Shown here: positions 18,030 to 27,008 of the stretch, one piece after another
Numbering within the stretch: the stretch's first letter is position 1
Layout: each line of letters begins with the position of its first letter
Notes under the pieces: model-generated
Seen by the model: only the letters and a program-made list of their open reading frames with translations
What the model was told of the DNA's origin: nothing
Databases searched by the model: none
Source of the DNA: Rhodoferax sp. PAMC 29310
GTDB taxonomy: Bacteria; Pseudomonadota; Gammaproteobacteria; Burkholderiales; Burkholderiaceae_C
Direction: 5' to 3'
DNA length: 64,000 nucleotides
Assembly (NCBI RefSeq): GCF_017948265.1
Contig: NZ_CP072852.1
Coordinates: forward strand, 124,001-188,000
Made by a program: the position numbers and the translations under genes

Positions 18030-19079
18030 TTAAGCCGCCAGCCCAAATCCGTGCGCCAATCGCCGTGTCAGGTCGGCCGCGCTGATTTCTGCGCACCCGC
18101 TGACGTTTTGCCCCGCCCACAGCGGCGTGAAGTCATTTTTCCCCATGCGCTCGGCGGCAGCGCGCAAGGCCGCCATGGTGGGCGCTGGTAGCGGAAAAGC
18201 GGGCACGAGATCGCTGATGGGACCCAACTCGCGAATGGCCCGGTTCACCATGCCCCGCGCCGGGCGGCCCGTGAACACATTGGTGACATCCGTGTGCGCC
18301 GCAGCGGGGGAGGCCAAAGCCGCCCGGTGCAAGGCACTGGTGGTGGCCTCAGTGCAAAGCAGGTAGGCGGTGCCTACCTGAACCCCCGCTGTGCCCAGCG
18401 CCATGGCGGCTGCCACACCCGCTGAGTCGGCAATGCCACCTGCGGCAATCACGGGCAGCGAGACGGCCTTCACCACCTGCGGCAACAGTGCCAAGGTGCC
18501 CACTTGGGTGCTCAAGTCTTCAGTTAGAAAGATGCCCCGGTGACCACCCGCTTCCAGCCCTTGGGCAATGATGGCGTCCGCACCCTGCGCTTGCAACCAC
18601 AAGGCTTCCTCAACCGTGGTGGCGCTGGCCAGCACCCGGCTTCCCCAGCTTTTCACCCGCGCCAGCAATTTCGGGGTGGGCAGGCCAAAGTGAAAGCTCA
18701 CCACGGCAGGTTTGAACGCTTCCAGCACGTCGGCTGCCGCATCGCTGAAAGGTGCGCGACCCGGCCCGGCAGGAATGGCGCTGCTGTCCACACCAAATTC
18801 GTCAAAATAGGGTTGCAGCCGGGCTCGCCATGCTATGTCCGCCGCCGGGCTAGGCTGGGGCGGCACATGGCAGAAAAAGTTGACGTTGTACGGCCGGTCC
18901 GTGGCCGCTTTTATGGCGCCAAGTTCAGCCTGCAGCCCGTCCAGAGACAGCATCGCGCAGGGCAGGGAGCCCAGCCCGCCTGCGTTGCACACTGCAATCG
19001 CCAAGGCGCTGCCCTGCACGCCGGCCATAGGGGCTTGAATGAGGGGGAATTGGAGGCCCAATTGTTCTGAATATGTCAT
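18030..19079 (-). CDS. nitronate monooxygenase family protein
   Basis: 349 residues of TIM-barrel flavoprotein (2-nitropropane dioxygenase family): QAPMAGVQGSALAIAV at the N-terminus, VSFHFGLP, EAGGHRG with the catalytic His, and PVIAAGGIAD for FMN phosphate binding. It oxidises alkyl nitronates such as propionate-3-nitronate. The start ATG 19079 has an AAGGGAAAG site upstream. Confidence 0.88.
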   Translation of the reverse strand: MTYSEQLGLQFPLIQAPMAGVQGSALAIAVCNAGGLGSLPCAMLSLDGLQAELGAIKAATDRPYNVNFFCHVPPQPSPAADIAWRARLQPYFDEFGVDSSAIPAGPGRAPFSDAAADVLEAFKPAVVSFHFGLPTPKLLARVKSWGSRVLASATTVEEALWLQAQGADAIIAQGLEAGGHRGIFLTEDLSTQVGTLALLPQVVKAVSLPVIAAGGIADSAGVAAAMALGTAGVQVGTAYLLCTEATTSALHRAALASPAAAHTDVTNVFTGRPARGMVNRAIRELGPISDLVPAFPLPAPTMAALRAAAERMGKNDFTPLWAGQNVSGCAEISAADLTRRLAHGFGLAA

Positions 19080-19168
19080 GTGGCTTTCCCTTGGTTGTTG
19101 GTTTTTGCCAGCGCCGTGGTCGGCCCGTGGGGATTGCCACCGATCCTCCCTGGCCAGGCCAGGCCAAG

Positions 19169-19597
19169 TCAGGGCTTCGGTGCTGCACCCACCTTCTTGG
19201 CGATGCGGTCCCAGTCCTTCAGCGTCTGCAAAATGCGGTTTTTGGCGTCGGTATGGCCTTCGCTGAAGGCGTCGGTGAGGCGCTTGCGCAGGTCCGGGTC
19301 AGGGAGTGGCGCTGACAGCGCCTTGAGCCGGTCGATCACCAGCATCACCACCTGAAAACTCTTCGAATCCAGCGCCAGGGTGAGCGGCGTTTGGCCGTCA
19401 TCGGCGGCGTCTTGCACATTTGCCCCGTGCTGAATCATGTGCTTGACCAGCCCGGCCTTGCCTTGCGCGCAGGCCCAGTGCAGCGGCACCAGGCCGCCTT
19501 CCAGCCGGGCATTGAAGTTGGCGTCGCTGGCGAGCAGCTCCGGAGCCAGCGGCCAGCCGCACGCCTTGATCATTTGTAGAATTTTCCAGTCGTTCAT
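19169..19597 (-). CDS. ankyrin repeat protein
   Basis: About 142 residues with two clear ankyrin repeats: GGLVPLHWACAQGKAGLVKH, and then DGQTPLTLALDSKS preceded by GANVQDAAD. The C-terminus is helical and basic. The frame opens to 19642, but MNDWKILQ at 19597 looks like the natural start. It is probably a cytoplasmic protein-interaction module; the partner is unknown. Confidence 0.65.
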   Translation of the reverse strand: MNDWKILQMIKACGWPLAPELLASDANFNARLEGGLVPLHWACAQGKAGLVKHMIQHGANVQDAADDGQTPLTLALDSKSFQVVMLVIDRLKALSAPLPDPDLRKRLTDAFSEGHTDAKNRILQTLKDWDRIAKKVGAAPKP

Positions 19598-19783
19598 CGG
19601 GTCTAAGAGGCCATGTTTCAGGGTGGGGGCAGGTTCGCCCAAGGCTGCAGTCTCTCATACCGTTCGGCTGGGTTGCGCTCTGGCTTGCTGCGCGGTGACC
19701 TGTTGCTGATCAGTGATTGAAGCCAGCGCGATTTCAATGCCTTACGACGACCGGCGTCCGGCTATTGGCGGGGTGCCGTGGAA

Positions 19784-20302
19784 TCAATTGATGACCACGA
19801 CATCAGTCATGCGGTAGTAAAAGCCATTGGAATCATCGTCGAGCACCGCGAACTCACCCTCGACGACCAGTGCTTCAAGCGAGTATTTAACGGGGGTTTT
19901 GGTCTTGACTTCGATCATGCTCTCAGGGCCTCCGGGGTAGCAAAACGCACAGGTCAGTTGCACCTAACTGAGTAAAAAGTGTTTCTGCTTTTGACCGGGC
20001 TCCAAAGGCATCATGAACCCCTGGATGCGCTGGGTTTTCTTGTTGAGGGCTTGTATGCCGGTCGAAAAAGTGGGCAAAAAGCGGCCTTTTTCTTTCTTGA
20101 TCAGGACTTCGGTCAGTACCGACCATGGCACTACGTCTGCACGTTGCGTGAGCGGCGCGATCGGGCTGTTCGCCCCATGCACGCCGGCGCCGCTCCCTGC
20201 GGGCACGCCCGGCATGGGCGAACTCAATTGGGCTTGCGCGCCCAGGCTGGCTGCTGCAACGCCTATGGCGAGAAAAAAGTGTCGAACACAGGGTTTCATC
20301 AA
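19784..20302 (-). pseudogene. DUF3299-like exported protein with in-frame TAG
   Basis: A signal peptide (HFFLAIGVAAASLGAQA) is followed by a domain with RIQGFMMPLEPGQKQKHFLLS. TAG 19964-19966 then interrupts the frame. The same frame continues without gaps (VQLTCAFCYPGGPESMIEV ...) to TGA 19784-19786. The CxFC...PGGPE part is typical of the DUF3299 proteins that carry this domain, so the stop is a nonsense codon inside one gene. The full product would be about 172 residues. Exported, function unknown. Confidence 0.65.
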
Positions 20303-20373
20303 AGTCTCCAGCTAATGATCTGAATGTGTCATTGTTTTAAAACGCTCAACGCTCAACGCTCAATGCTCATGCT

Positions 20374-20602
20374 TCATGCCGGAAACTTGCCAATGGCCAG
20401 CCCTTTGCACGCGGCTTGCAGCGCCTTGTTGCACGCGTCTTCGCCCTTGCCAGACTCGCGGCATTGGGCAGCTGCCTCATGCGCAGCGGCCATGGCGCGG
20501 TGCTTGGTCACGTCTTGTTTGGTCTCTTCAGCGCTTTCTTTTGCTATTGAAAAAGTAGCCGCTTGTGCAAGCAATACAAAGGCTAGAAGTGTTTTTTTTC
20601 AT
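20374..20602 (-). pseudogene. small exported protein frameshifted in an A8 tract
   Basis: From ATG 20602, after a CGGAGAAA ribosome-binding site, the sequence reads ATG followed by eight A. With seven A the frame would be MKKTLLAFVLLAQAATFSIA, a perfect signal peptide. It would run on to AKESAEETKQDVTKHRAMAAA ... CRESGKGEDACNKAL and end in KGLAIGKFPA. With eight A the frame is lost at codon 4. The body (20374-20574) stays open. A8 runs also favour transcriptional slippage, so some in-frame product could be made. About 75 residues, two likely disulphide cysteine pairs, function unknown. Confidence 0.65.
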
Positions 20603-20651
20603 ATATTTCTCCGGGTTGATAAAAAATTGTATACAGGGTGGGGGCAATCCA

Positions 20652-21690
20652 TCACCGCGATTGCAACAGTTCGAGCACGCTGACGCGGTAGGCGCCAATG
20701 GCAGGGAGCAGCGCGGACACCAGCGACACGCCCAGCGCCAGGCAGGGCACGATCCACAATTCCACGGGCCACACCAAGCCGCCAATGAGCAGCGAGTTGT
20801 CCAGTGCCAGCAGCCAGGCCAGCGCCGCGGTGCATGCCTGCCCCAGCAGCACGCCCAGCACCGCCGCCACCAGCCCCAGCCACAGCGCTTCAGACAAGAG
20901 CAGCGCGGCCACCTTGCGCGGCGGTGCGCCCAGCATGCGCAAGAGCGCCAAATCGGCCCGGCGCTCGCGCACCGCGCTCCACAGCGCGATGAAAACGCTC
21001 AGACCCGCCGCCAACAGCAGCACAGCGGCAAAGGCGCGCAGCACATCGGTGCCCAGGCCCAGCATATGCAGCAGGCGGCTGATCTCCAGCGCGGGTGCCG
21101 CAGCCTGCATCTCGGTGCTGGTGTTCACATAGCGCGGGAAACTCAACGCTGCCATCGGCGTTTTGTACTGGACCAAGGCCATGGTAATTTCGCGCTCTTC
21201 TGCCATCACCTTGCGGTCGTCGTCGTCCACCCCGGTGTAGTCCTCGTGGACCTTCCACACGGAGGCCGTGTCGGTCAGGATGAGCCGGTCCAGTACGCTG
21301 CCGCTGGCGGCCAGAATGCCGACCACCGTGTAGGGGTTGTCACCATGCAAGTGCCCGCCCGCGCCCAGGCCGTGCGAGCCGACAAAGCTCTGGCCCAGCT
21401 TCAGGCCCAGCTTGCGCGCCGCGGTGGTGCCCAGCACCACCTGCATGGACGTATTCCACATGTTGCCCTCGGCCAGTTTGGCGCCGTAGTGGTCCATGTA
21501 GGCGTGCGAGGTGCCGACGATGCGGTACCCCCTAAAGTTGTGGCCCAGGCTGATGGGAATGATCTACGCTACCAGCGGGTTTTTGGCCAGCTCGTTCACG
21601 GCCTTGAGCGGCACATTGCCCGGTGGCACGTCGATGTGCAGCACGCCCGAGAGGATGAGCTGCATGGGGCTGCCCTTGGCACCCACCACC
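20652..21690 (-). pseudogene. FtsX/MacB-like ABC permease, truncated and interrupted
   Basis: The C-terminal 281 residues are an ABC permease with a periplasmic MacB-like domain and three membrane helices ending in the family signature (LLRMLGAPPRKVAALLLSEA, PAIGAYRVSVLELLQSR). Upstream the same frame continues through TAG 21564-21566 (NPLVA, stop, IIPISLG) to VVGAKGSPMQLILSGVLHI. There it joins the middle of the ATPase, so the first 40 or so residues of the permease are missing. It is a deletion-fused, stop-bearing remnant. Confidence 0.7.
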
Positions 21691-22191
21691 GCGTCGGCAG
21701 CCGCCTCGTCGTCCAGGCTGGCGGTGGGCTCGTCGGCCAGCAGCACGCGCCAGCGCCACGCGCTGCGCCTGCCCGCCAGAAAGCTGCGATGGCTTGCGCT
21801 GCGCCAGGTCGTGCACGCCCAGCGCCTGCAACGTGGCGCCGATGGTGGCGGCGTCTTCCGGCTGGCCTGCAGCCCATTGCGCCATCGCCAGGTTTTGCTG
21901 CACGGTCAGCGCCGCGCTCAGGTGCAATTTTTGCGGCAAGAAGCCAACAGCCTTCGCCCGCTAAGCGTCAGACGCTACAGATTTAAGATCATTCAGCGGC
22001 TGCCCGGCCACGTCCACCGAACCCGCCGTAGGTGCCACCAGCCCCGCCATCAGCGCGAACCAAGTCGACTTGCCACTGCCCGAGGCGCCGCTGAGCATCA
22101 ACACGGCGCCTTGCGCCACATCCACGTCGGGGAACTACCGCGCCAGGTCAGACCCCGGGTAGCGATAGCCCAAACCTCGTGTGCGAATCAT
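21691..22191 (-). pseudogene. MacB/LolD-like ABC ATPase remnant
   Basis: Starts at ATG 22191, overlapping the stop of the zur gene (ATGA). Walker A is SGASGSGKST and the signature is LSGGQAQR. Walker B is LLADEPT, but it is reached only after a small deletion and frameshift. Two in-frame TAG codons lie at 22135-22137 (LAR, stop, FPDVDV) and 21961-21963 (SDA, stop, RAKAVGFLPQ). The latter position is usually Trp. After ASLDDEAAADAV the sequence passes into the permease. The exporter is clearly dead. Its overlap with zur suggests it was once Zur-linked. Confidence 0.7.
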
Positions 22192-22700
22192 GCGTCGGCA
22201 CCCGTCGGCGTGTTTGGCACCGCAGCGCCGGAGGCGCAATCCACACACACGCCGCGCACGGCAAAGTCCATGCTCATGCCCTTGTAGCCCAGTGCCTCCA
22301 ATGTTTCCAGCGCGGTTTGAGCAGCCTTTTCCAGGTCGTTGGCACTGGCCTTGAGCGCACCGGCCAGCGGGCTGTCGCGGTGACAGCTTTGGCATTCAAA
22401 GTGGGGGATGGCGTGCACGCTGGTGGGCATGGCCTGGTAGCGGCGCACCCGCTGGCTGTCCACCCGGCACAGCAGCAGGCCCACTTGGGTCAACCGGTCA
22501 ATCAGCCGGTAAAGGGTCACCCGGTCCAGCGCGGCCTCTTCGTCGTCGGCCAGTGCGACCTGCAACTGGGCGTGGGTGTAGCTGGTGTCCGGGTGAGCCA
22601 GCAGCCAGCCCAGCACCTGGCGTGCGGCGGCCGTGCGGCGCAGGCCGTGGGCAGACAGCAGCGCATCAATCGGATCTGTGGATGGGAGCAAGGGGGCCAT
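22188..22700 (-). CDS. zur: Fur-family regulator, probably Zur
   Basis: About 170 residues. It has the Fur winged-helix start (HGLRRTAAARQVLGWLLAH, DRVTLYRLIDRL) and a C-terminal metal domain with two CxxC pairs (FECQSCHRD, GVCVDC). The assignment to zinc rests on context: divergent znuCBA and three Zur-type boxes. ATG 22700 with an upstream AAGG is preferred over 22733, which lies inside an operator. It represses zinc uptake when zinc is sufficient. Confidence 0.8.
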   Translation of the reverse strand: MAPLLPSTDPIDALLSAHGLRRTAAARQVLGWLLAHPDTSYTHAQLQVALADDEEAALDRVTLYRLIDRLTQVGLLLCRVDSQRVRRYQAMPTSVHAIPHFECQSCHRDSPLAGALKASANDLEKAAQTALETLEALGYKGMSMDFAVRGVCVDCASGAAVPNTPTGADA

Positions 22701-22715
22701 ACAACGCCTTCTAAA

Positions 22716-22798
22716 AATGCAATTGTGTTGCATTAAATTTTAAAATGCAACCAAGTTGCGTTATATTTACGGTCTTATTACTGCAATCGAGTTGCATT
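22716..22798. promoter_or_regulatory. three Zur-type boxes between zur and the znu operon
   Basis: Three 19-bp palindromes share the form aatgcaa-N5-ttgcatt. They lie at 22716-22734 (perfect arms), 22744-22762 (one mismatch) and 22780-22798 (one mismatch). Centre spacings are 28 and 36 bp. They fill the space between the divergent zur gene and the small membrane gene that opens the znu operon, so both are expected to be zinc-repressed. Confidence 0.8.
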
Positions 22799-22805
22799 AT
22801 TACCC

Positions 22806-22958
22806 ATGAAACACCGTTCACTTTTTCCATTCACACCCGCTTTGCGCCACAGCGTGTTGGCTTGGCCCGCCGGGTTGCGGGCTCTGGCCGTCGCCCCCTT
22901 GCTTGCCCTTTTGTGGCTGGGGGTGTGGTGGGCCTGCGTGGAAGTCGCACCCCTATGA
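22806..22958 (+). CDS. 50-aa membrane peptide leading the znu operon
   Basis: ATG 22806 opens a 50-codon frame, MKHRSLFPFTPALRHSV..., with one strong hydrophobic stretch (LAVAPLLALLWLGVWWACV). The TGA overlaps the ATG of the ATPase gene (ATGA at 22955-22958), which ties it to znuC translation. It lies just after the third Zur box. A short leader or small transporter subunit is possible; function unknown. Confidence 0.6.
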   Translation: MKHRSLFPFTPALRHSVLAWPAGLRALAVAPLLALLWLGVWWACVEVAPL

Positions 22959-23755
22959 CCAACCCAGCCGCCATCGCGCTGCACAACCTGACGGTGAGCT
23001 ACCGCCAGCACCCTGCGCTGCACCACGTGAGTGGTAACTTTGCAATGGGCTCGCTCACCGCTGTGGTCGGCCCCAATGGAGCGGGCAAAAGCACGCTGCT
23101 TAAAAGCCTGGTCGGGTTGGTCCCTGTTGACCCGCAAGCCCGGGTGGAACGCGCGCCCGGCCTGCGTCTGGCTTACCTGCCCCAGCAGAGCGAGTTAGAT
23201 CGCAGCTTCCCGTTGGACGTGCGCGATTGCGTGCTCATGGGCCTGTGGGAGCACACCGGCGCCTGGGGCCGCTGCACGCCTGTCATGCAGGCGCGTGTCG
23301 ATGCAGCCTTGCACGCCGTGGGCTTGCAAGGCTTTGAGCGCCGCCCCGTGGGCACGCTCTCCACTGGGCAGTTGCAGCGCACTTTGTTTGCGCGCCTGCT
23401 GGTGCAGGACGCGCAGCTCATCTTGCTGGACGAACCCTTCAGCGCGGTAGACACCACCACCACCACCGGCTTGTTGGCGCTGGTGCAACAGTGGCACCGT
23501 CAGGGGCGCACCGTGGTGGCCGTGCTGCATGACCACGCACAGGTGCATGCGCACTTCCCCCAAACCCTGCTTCTGGCCCGCGAATGCATTGCCTGGGGTG
23601 CAACTGCCGACGTGCTAACCGACACCCATCTGGCCCGCGCCTGCGCCATGGCCGAAGCCTGGGACGAATCCGCTGCCCTGTGTGAGGAGGGTGGCGCGTT
23701 CAATCGGCGGGACTTTGACACCTTGCTGGCCCAGCGCCTGGCCATCACCGAATAA
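22955..23755 (+). CDS. znuC: zinc ABC transporter ATP-binding protein
   Basis: 266 residues. Walker A GPNGAGKST (39-47), Q-loop LPQQSE, signature LSTGQLQR, Walker B LILLDEP, and H-loop VLHDH. The sequence is of the metal-type ABC subfamily, and the gene sits between Zur boxes and the cognate permease and binding protein. I place the start at ATG 22955, overlapping the stop of the small membrane gene; the longer open frame to 22745 covers the operators. Confidence 0.88.
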   Translation: MTNPAAIALHNLTVSYRQHPALHHVSGNFAMGSLTAVVGPNGAGKSTLLKSLVGLVPVDPQARVERAPGLRLAYLPQQSELDRSFPLDVRDCVLMGLWEHTGAWGRCTPVMQARVDAALHAVGLQGFERRPVGTLSTGQLQRTLFARLLVQDAQLILLDEPFSAVDTTTTTGLLALVQQWHRQGRTVVAVLHDHAQVHAHFPQTLLLARECIAWGATADVLTDTHLARACAMAEAWDESAALCEEGGAFNRRDFDTLLAQRLAITE

Positions 23756-23763
23756 GGCCCGCC

Positions 23764-24654
23764 ATGGACATTTTTCTGGGCTCGCTTGGGGACGCCTTCT
23801 TCTCCCCGTTTGTTGAATTCGCCTTCATGCGCCGCGCATTGGTGGCCACGCTGGCGCTCGCGCTCAGCGCCGCGCCGCTGGGCGTTTTCCTCACGCTGCG
23901 GCGCATGAGCCTGCTGGGCGACGCGCTCAGCCACGCGGTGCTTCCCGGTGTGGCCATCGGTTTCATGGTCAGCGGCCTGTCGCTCACGGCCATGGCGCTG
24001 GGCGGCGTGCTGGCAGGTCTGCTTGTTGCGGCGGTGGCCGGCGCCGTCACCCGCTTCACCACGCTCAAGGAGGACGCGAGCCTGGCCGCCATTTATCTGG
24101 TGGCGCTGGCCCTGGGTGTGATGCTGATTTCCCGCCATGGCACCCAGTTGGACCTACTGCACATCCTGTTTGGAAGCGCGTTGGGCGTGGACCAGGCCGG
24201 GCTGTACCTGGTGGCGGGGGTGGCCACCGTCAGCGTGCTGGCCCTGGCGCTGATGTACCGTGGCCTGGTACTGGAAACCTTTGACCCCGTGTTTTTGGGC
24301 GCGCACCCCCGAGGTGTGCCGGCGTGGGCATGGCAGCAGGGTTTTTTGATGCTGGTGGTGCTCAACCTGGTCGCGGGCTTTCAGACCTTGGGCACGTTGA
24401 TGGCGGTGGGTTTGATGATGCTGCCCGCCGTGAGTGCGCGCCTGTGGCATGACACTTTACCCGCGCAACTGCTTAACGCCAGCGTGCAAGCCGCGCTGGC
24501 CGGTGTGGCCGGGCTGCTGCTCTCCTACCACTGTGACACGCCTTCGGGGCCCACCATCATCGGCTGCGCCGGCGTGCTCTATGCCGCATCCCTCTTGCTG
24601 GCACCCGGCGGCTGGCTGGTGCGCTGCCGGAGCCCCAAGCACCGCGTGGCTTGA
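23764..24654 (+). CDS. znuB: zinc ABC transporter permease
   Basis: 296 residues with eight or nine membrane helices of the ABC3 family. The family motif RRMSLLGDALSHAVLPG appears near residue 50. It follows znuC by eight bases and its end overlaps the earliest frame of znuA, so it is co-transcribed. It forms the membrane channel for periplasmic zinc (or Mn). Confidence 0.88.
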   Translation: MDIFLGSLGDAFFSPFVEFAFMRRALVATLALALSAAPLGVFLTLRRMSLLGDALSHAVLPGVAIGFMVSGLSLTAMALGGVLAGLLVAAVAGAVTRFTTLKEDASLAAIYLVALALGVMLISRHGTQLDLLHILFGSALGVDQAGLYLVAGVATVSVLALALMYRGLVLETFDPVFLGAHPRGVPAWAWQQGFLMLVVLNLVAGFQTLGTLMAVGLMMLPAVSARLWHDTLPAQLLNASVQAALAGVAGLLLSYHCDTPSGPTIIGCAGVLYAASLLLAPGGWLVRCRSPKHRVA

Positions 24655-24704
24655 CGCAGCGCATTCCTTTTCGTTTTCTACCACCGTCTTTAGGAGCTTC
24701 TTTT

Positions 24705-25640
24705 ATGCTGGATTCCCTCAAACTCACCCTCTTTTCGCGCCGGCTTCTGCTGGTCAGTGCCACCGCGTGGGCGCTGCTGGGCGGTCAAGCCTATGCGGCC
24801 GACAAATTGCCCGTGGTCGCCAGCTTCAGCATCCTGGGGGACCTGGTGCGCGTGGTGGGTGGTGAATGCGTGACGGTTTTCACATTGGTCGGTCCCGACG
24901 AAGACGCCCATGTGTTCGAGCCCAAACCGGCCGATGCCAGAGCCTTGCTGGCCGCCAAGCTGGTGGTCACCAACGGGCTGGGCTTTGAGCCCTGGGCGAA
25001 CAAGCTGCTCAAGTCTGCCGGCTACAAAGGCCAGACCGTGGTGGCCGCCCAGGGCGTGACGGCCCGGCCCATGAATGAATCCAAAGCTCAGGCAAGCCAT
25101 GCCCACGCAGAACAAGACCCGCACGCCTGGCAAAACCCGAACAACGTCGTGCTCTATGTGCGCAACATTGCAGCCGCCCTGAGCCAGGCAGACGCAGGCG
25201 GCGCCAGCCGCTACCAGGCGAACGCCGAGGCCTATGTGAAAGAGCTGCAAACGCTGGACGCCTGGGCCAAAGCACAGATCGCCAGTATTCCTCTAGCCAA
25301 GCGCAAGGTCATCACCTCCCACGATGCCTTTGGTTACTTTGCCTTGCAGTACGGCGTCCAGTTTCTGGCGCCGCAAGGGGTGAACACCGAGAGTGAACCC
25401 AGCGCCAAACAGGTGGCCCGGCTCATCCGGCAAATCCAGAAAGAAAAAATTCGTGCCGTATTTGTGGAAAACATGGCCAACCCCCGGCTCATCGCCCAAC
25501 TCAGCAAAGACGCTGGAGTGACCCTGGGTGCCAGCCTGTATGCCGATGCCCTGTCTTCCTCGGACCAACCTGGCGCCACCTACCTGCAAATGATGCGCCA
25601 CAACGTGACGAAGCTGGTTGATGGCATGGCGCTGAACTGA
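24705..25640 (+). CDS. znuA: zinc-binding periplasmic lipoprotein-type protein ZnuA
   Basis: Signal peptide of about 31 residues (SRRLLLVSATAWALLGGQAYA). Metal-binding residues match the cluster A-I family: His in EDAHVFEPK, the short His-rich loop SHAHAEQDPHAW, and His in TSHDAFGYF. ATG 24705 has a TAGGAGCTT site; the frame extends upstream to 24651 but that part overlaps znuB. It captures zinc for the ZnuBC importer. Confidence 0.88.
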   Translation: MLDSLKLTLFSRRLLLVSATAWALLGGQAYAADKLPVVASFSILGDLVRVVGGECVTVFTLVGPDEDAHVFEPKPADARALLAAKLVVTNGLGFEPWANKLLKSAGYKGQTVVAAQGVTARPMNESKAQASHAHAEQDPHAWQNPNNVVLYVRNIAAALSQADAGGASRYQANAEAYVKELQTLDAWAKAQIASIPLAKRKVITSHDAFGYFALQYGVQFLAPQGVNTESEPSAKQVARLIRQIQKEKIRAVFVENMANPRLIAQLSKDAGVTLGASLYADALSSSDQPGATYLQMMRHNVTKLVDGMALN

Positions 25641-25801
25641 GCTTGTACTGGCGGCTTTTGTCGCGCAAACCAATCGTTATAAGGGTTTGCCTCATCAACG
25701 CGTGGCGCTGGCAGTGCCTTGATCTGGAGCATGTGTTTCATCAACCCATCCTTGACCGACGCCCCTAAACTGTGCGCTCCTTGTTCACTGCCCCATCAAT
25801 C

Positions 25802-26143
25802 ATGACCACATCCAACTCCTGGTTCTTCTGGGCCACCCTGTCCGCCGTGTTTGCGGCCCTGACCGCCATTTTTGCCAAGATCGGGATTCAGGGTGTCGAC
25901 TCTGACTTGGCCACGCTGGTTCGCATCGCCATCATCATGGTGGTGCTGTCCGCCTTCGTCTGGTACGCGGGCAAGTGGAGCAACCCGGTCACGCTGTCAT
26001 CTCGACCCTAGATTTTTCTGGGCTTGTTTGGCCTGGCGACGGCGGCGTCCTGGGTTTGCTACTTTCGGGCACTGCAACTGGGTGAGGCCTCCAAGGTCGC
26101 GCCGGGGCACAAGTTCAGCCTGGTGCTGGCATTCAAGCGGTGA
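25802..26143 (+). pseudogene. EamA-type small transporter, nonsense plus deletion
   Basis: MTTSNSWFFWATLSAVFAA begins a short four-to-five-helix EamA protein. TAG 26009-26011 interrupts it after LSSRP, where the family has Trp (RP-W-IFLGL). The same frame then gives IFLGLFGLATAASWVCYF and ASKVAPGHKFSLVL, and jumps directly to AFKR and TGA 26141-26143. About 30 residues that form the last helices are missing. So the gene carries both a nonsense codon and an internal deletion. Confidence 0.7.
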
Positions 26144-27008
26144 GATCCACTCCAGTCAGGTTAAGTCGAGTTTGCCTCCTGTCTTGATCGACACAACGAA
26201 GATTGGGGTCAAAAGCCGTTAGGCCATTGATGGTGGTACCCCAGTAGAGCGACCCCAACTCAATTGGGACCGGTGAGTAGTGCGGTTTTGCGTCGTAGAT
26301 GGACTGTGCGGGTGCGGCAACCACCACATCGGAGGCGAAAAAGACGGGACCGAGGCGCCGAGTCCTGCGACTACCTACTGATACTCGTCGGCGCACCCCT
26401 GTTGTCCCCCATGTTGCTGTCTGCTCGGCTGAAACAACTGGGCAAGGCGGGCGTGGTGGAGATGAATGACACCGGCACTAGTTCCACCTGCGACCTAACC
26501 CGGCTGGGCAGCCCATCATTGAGCATCTGGGGCTACCAGTTCGATGTGTTGATTCAATGTTCCCTCCGAACGATGGCCGACCTTAGAACCAGCGCCTTGA
26601 CTGGGTTGAGTTCACAAACTGACATCTCGCCGCATGCGGCTTAGGTGGGTGCAGGGGCAACCTTGCGGTGGCGATTTCAGCCGAGAAAAGGTATTGCCGC
26701 CTGTCAGAACGGGCCATCATCCCGTCGTTCGCCAACGGCAGGTGCCGGGAGGGCTGGTCAAGGCCCACAACAGTCAAGCAGGTAGGTGCTTGAAAACCAG
26801 ACCAGCCAGCCGCAAAAAAACACCGACGCAAATAGGACTGCCAGCAGACGTCCAAAGCGTAGCGTGGGGGCTTTGCCAGACTCGGGTTTCTCTTCTTTGT
26901 GCATGGTTCAGTTGTCGAATAAAAATAGGAGCGGCGTTGGACCAGCCGCGAGCCAGCCCAACACGGGGATCGTTAAGTTCGGGGTTGACTTATCAAAGTC
27001 GCGGGGCA
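26144..27008. other. gene-free stretch, possible remnant DNA
   Basis: Open frames here (for example 26133-26396 minus and 26634-27470 plus) have no recognisable domains, poor codon choice and no ribosome-binding sites. The sequence has the patchy look of decayed mobile or coding DNA, but I could not identify a parent gene. Confidence 0.4.

Noticed and set aside
20341..20370. gctcaac tandem repeat as a CRISPR-like or VNTR element
   Set aside because: Only about four short units, no spacers; a trivial tandem repeat.
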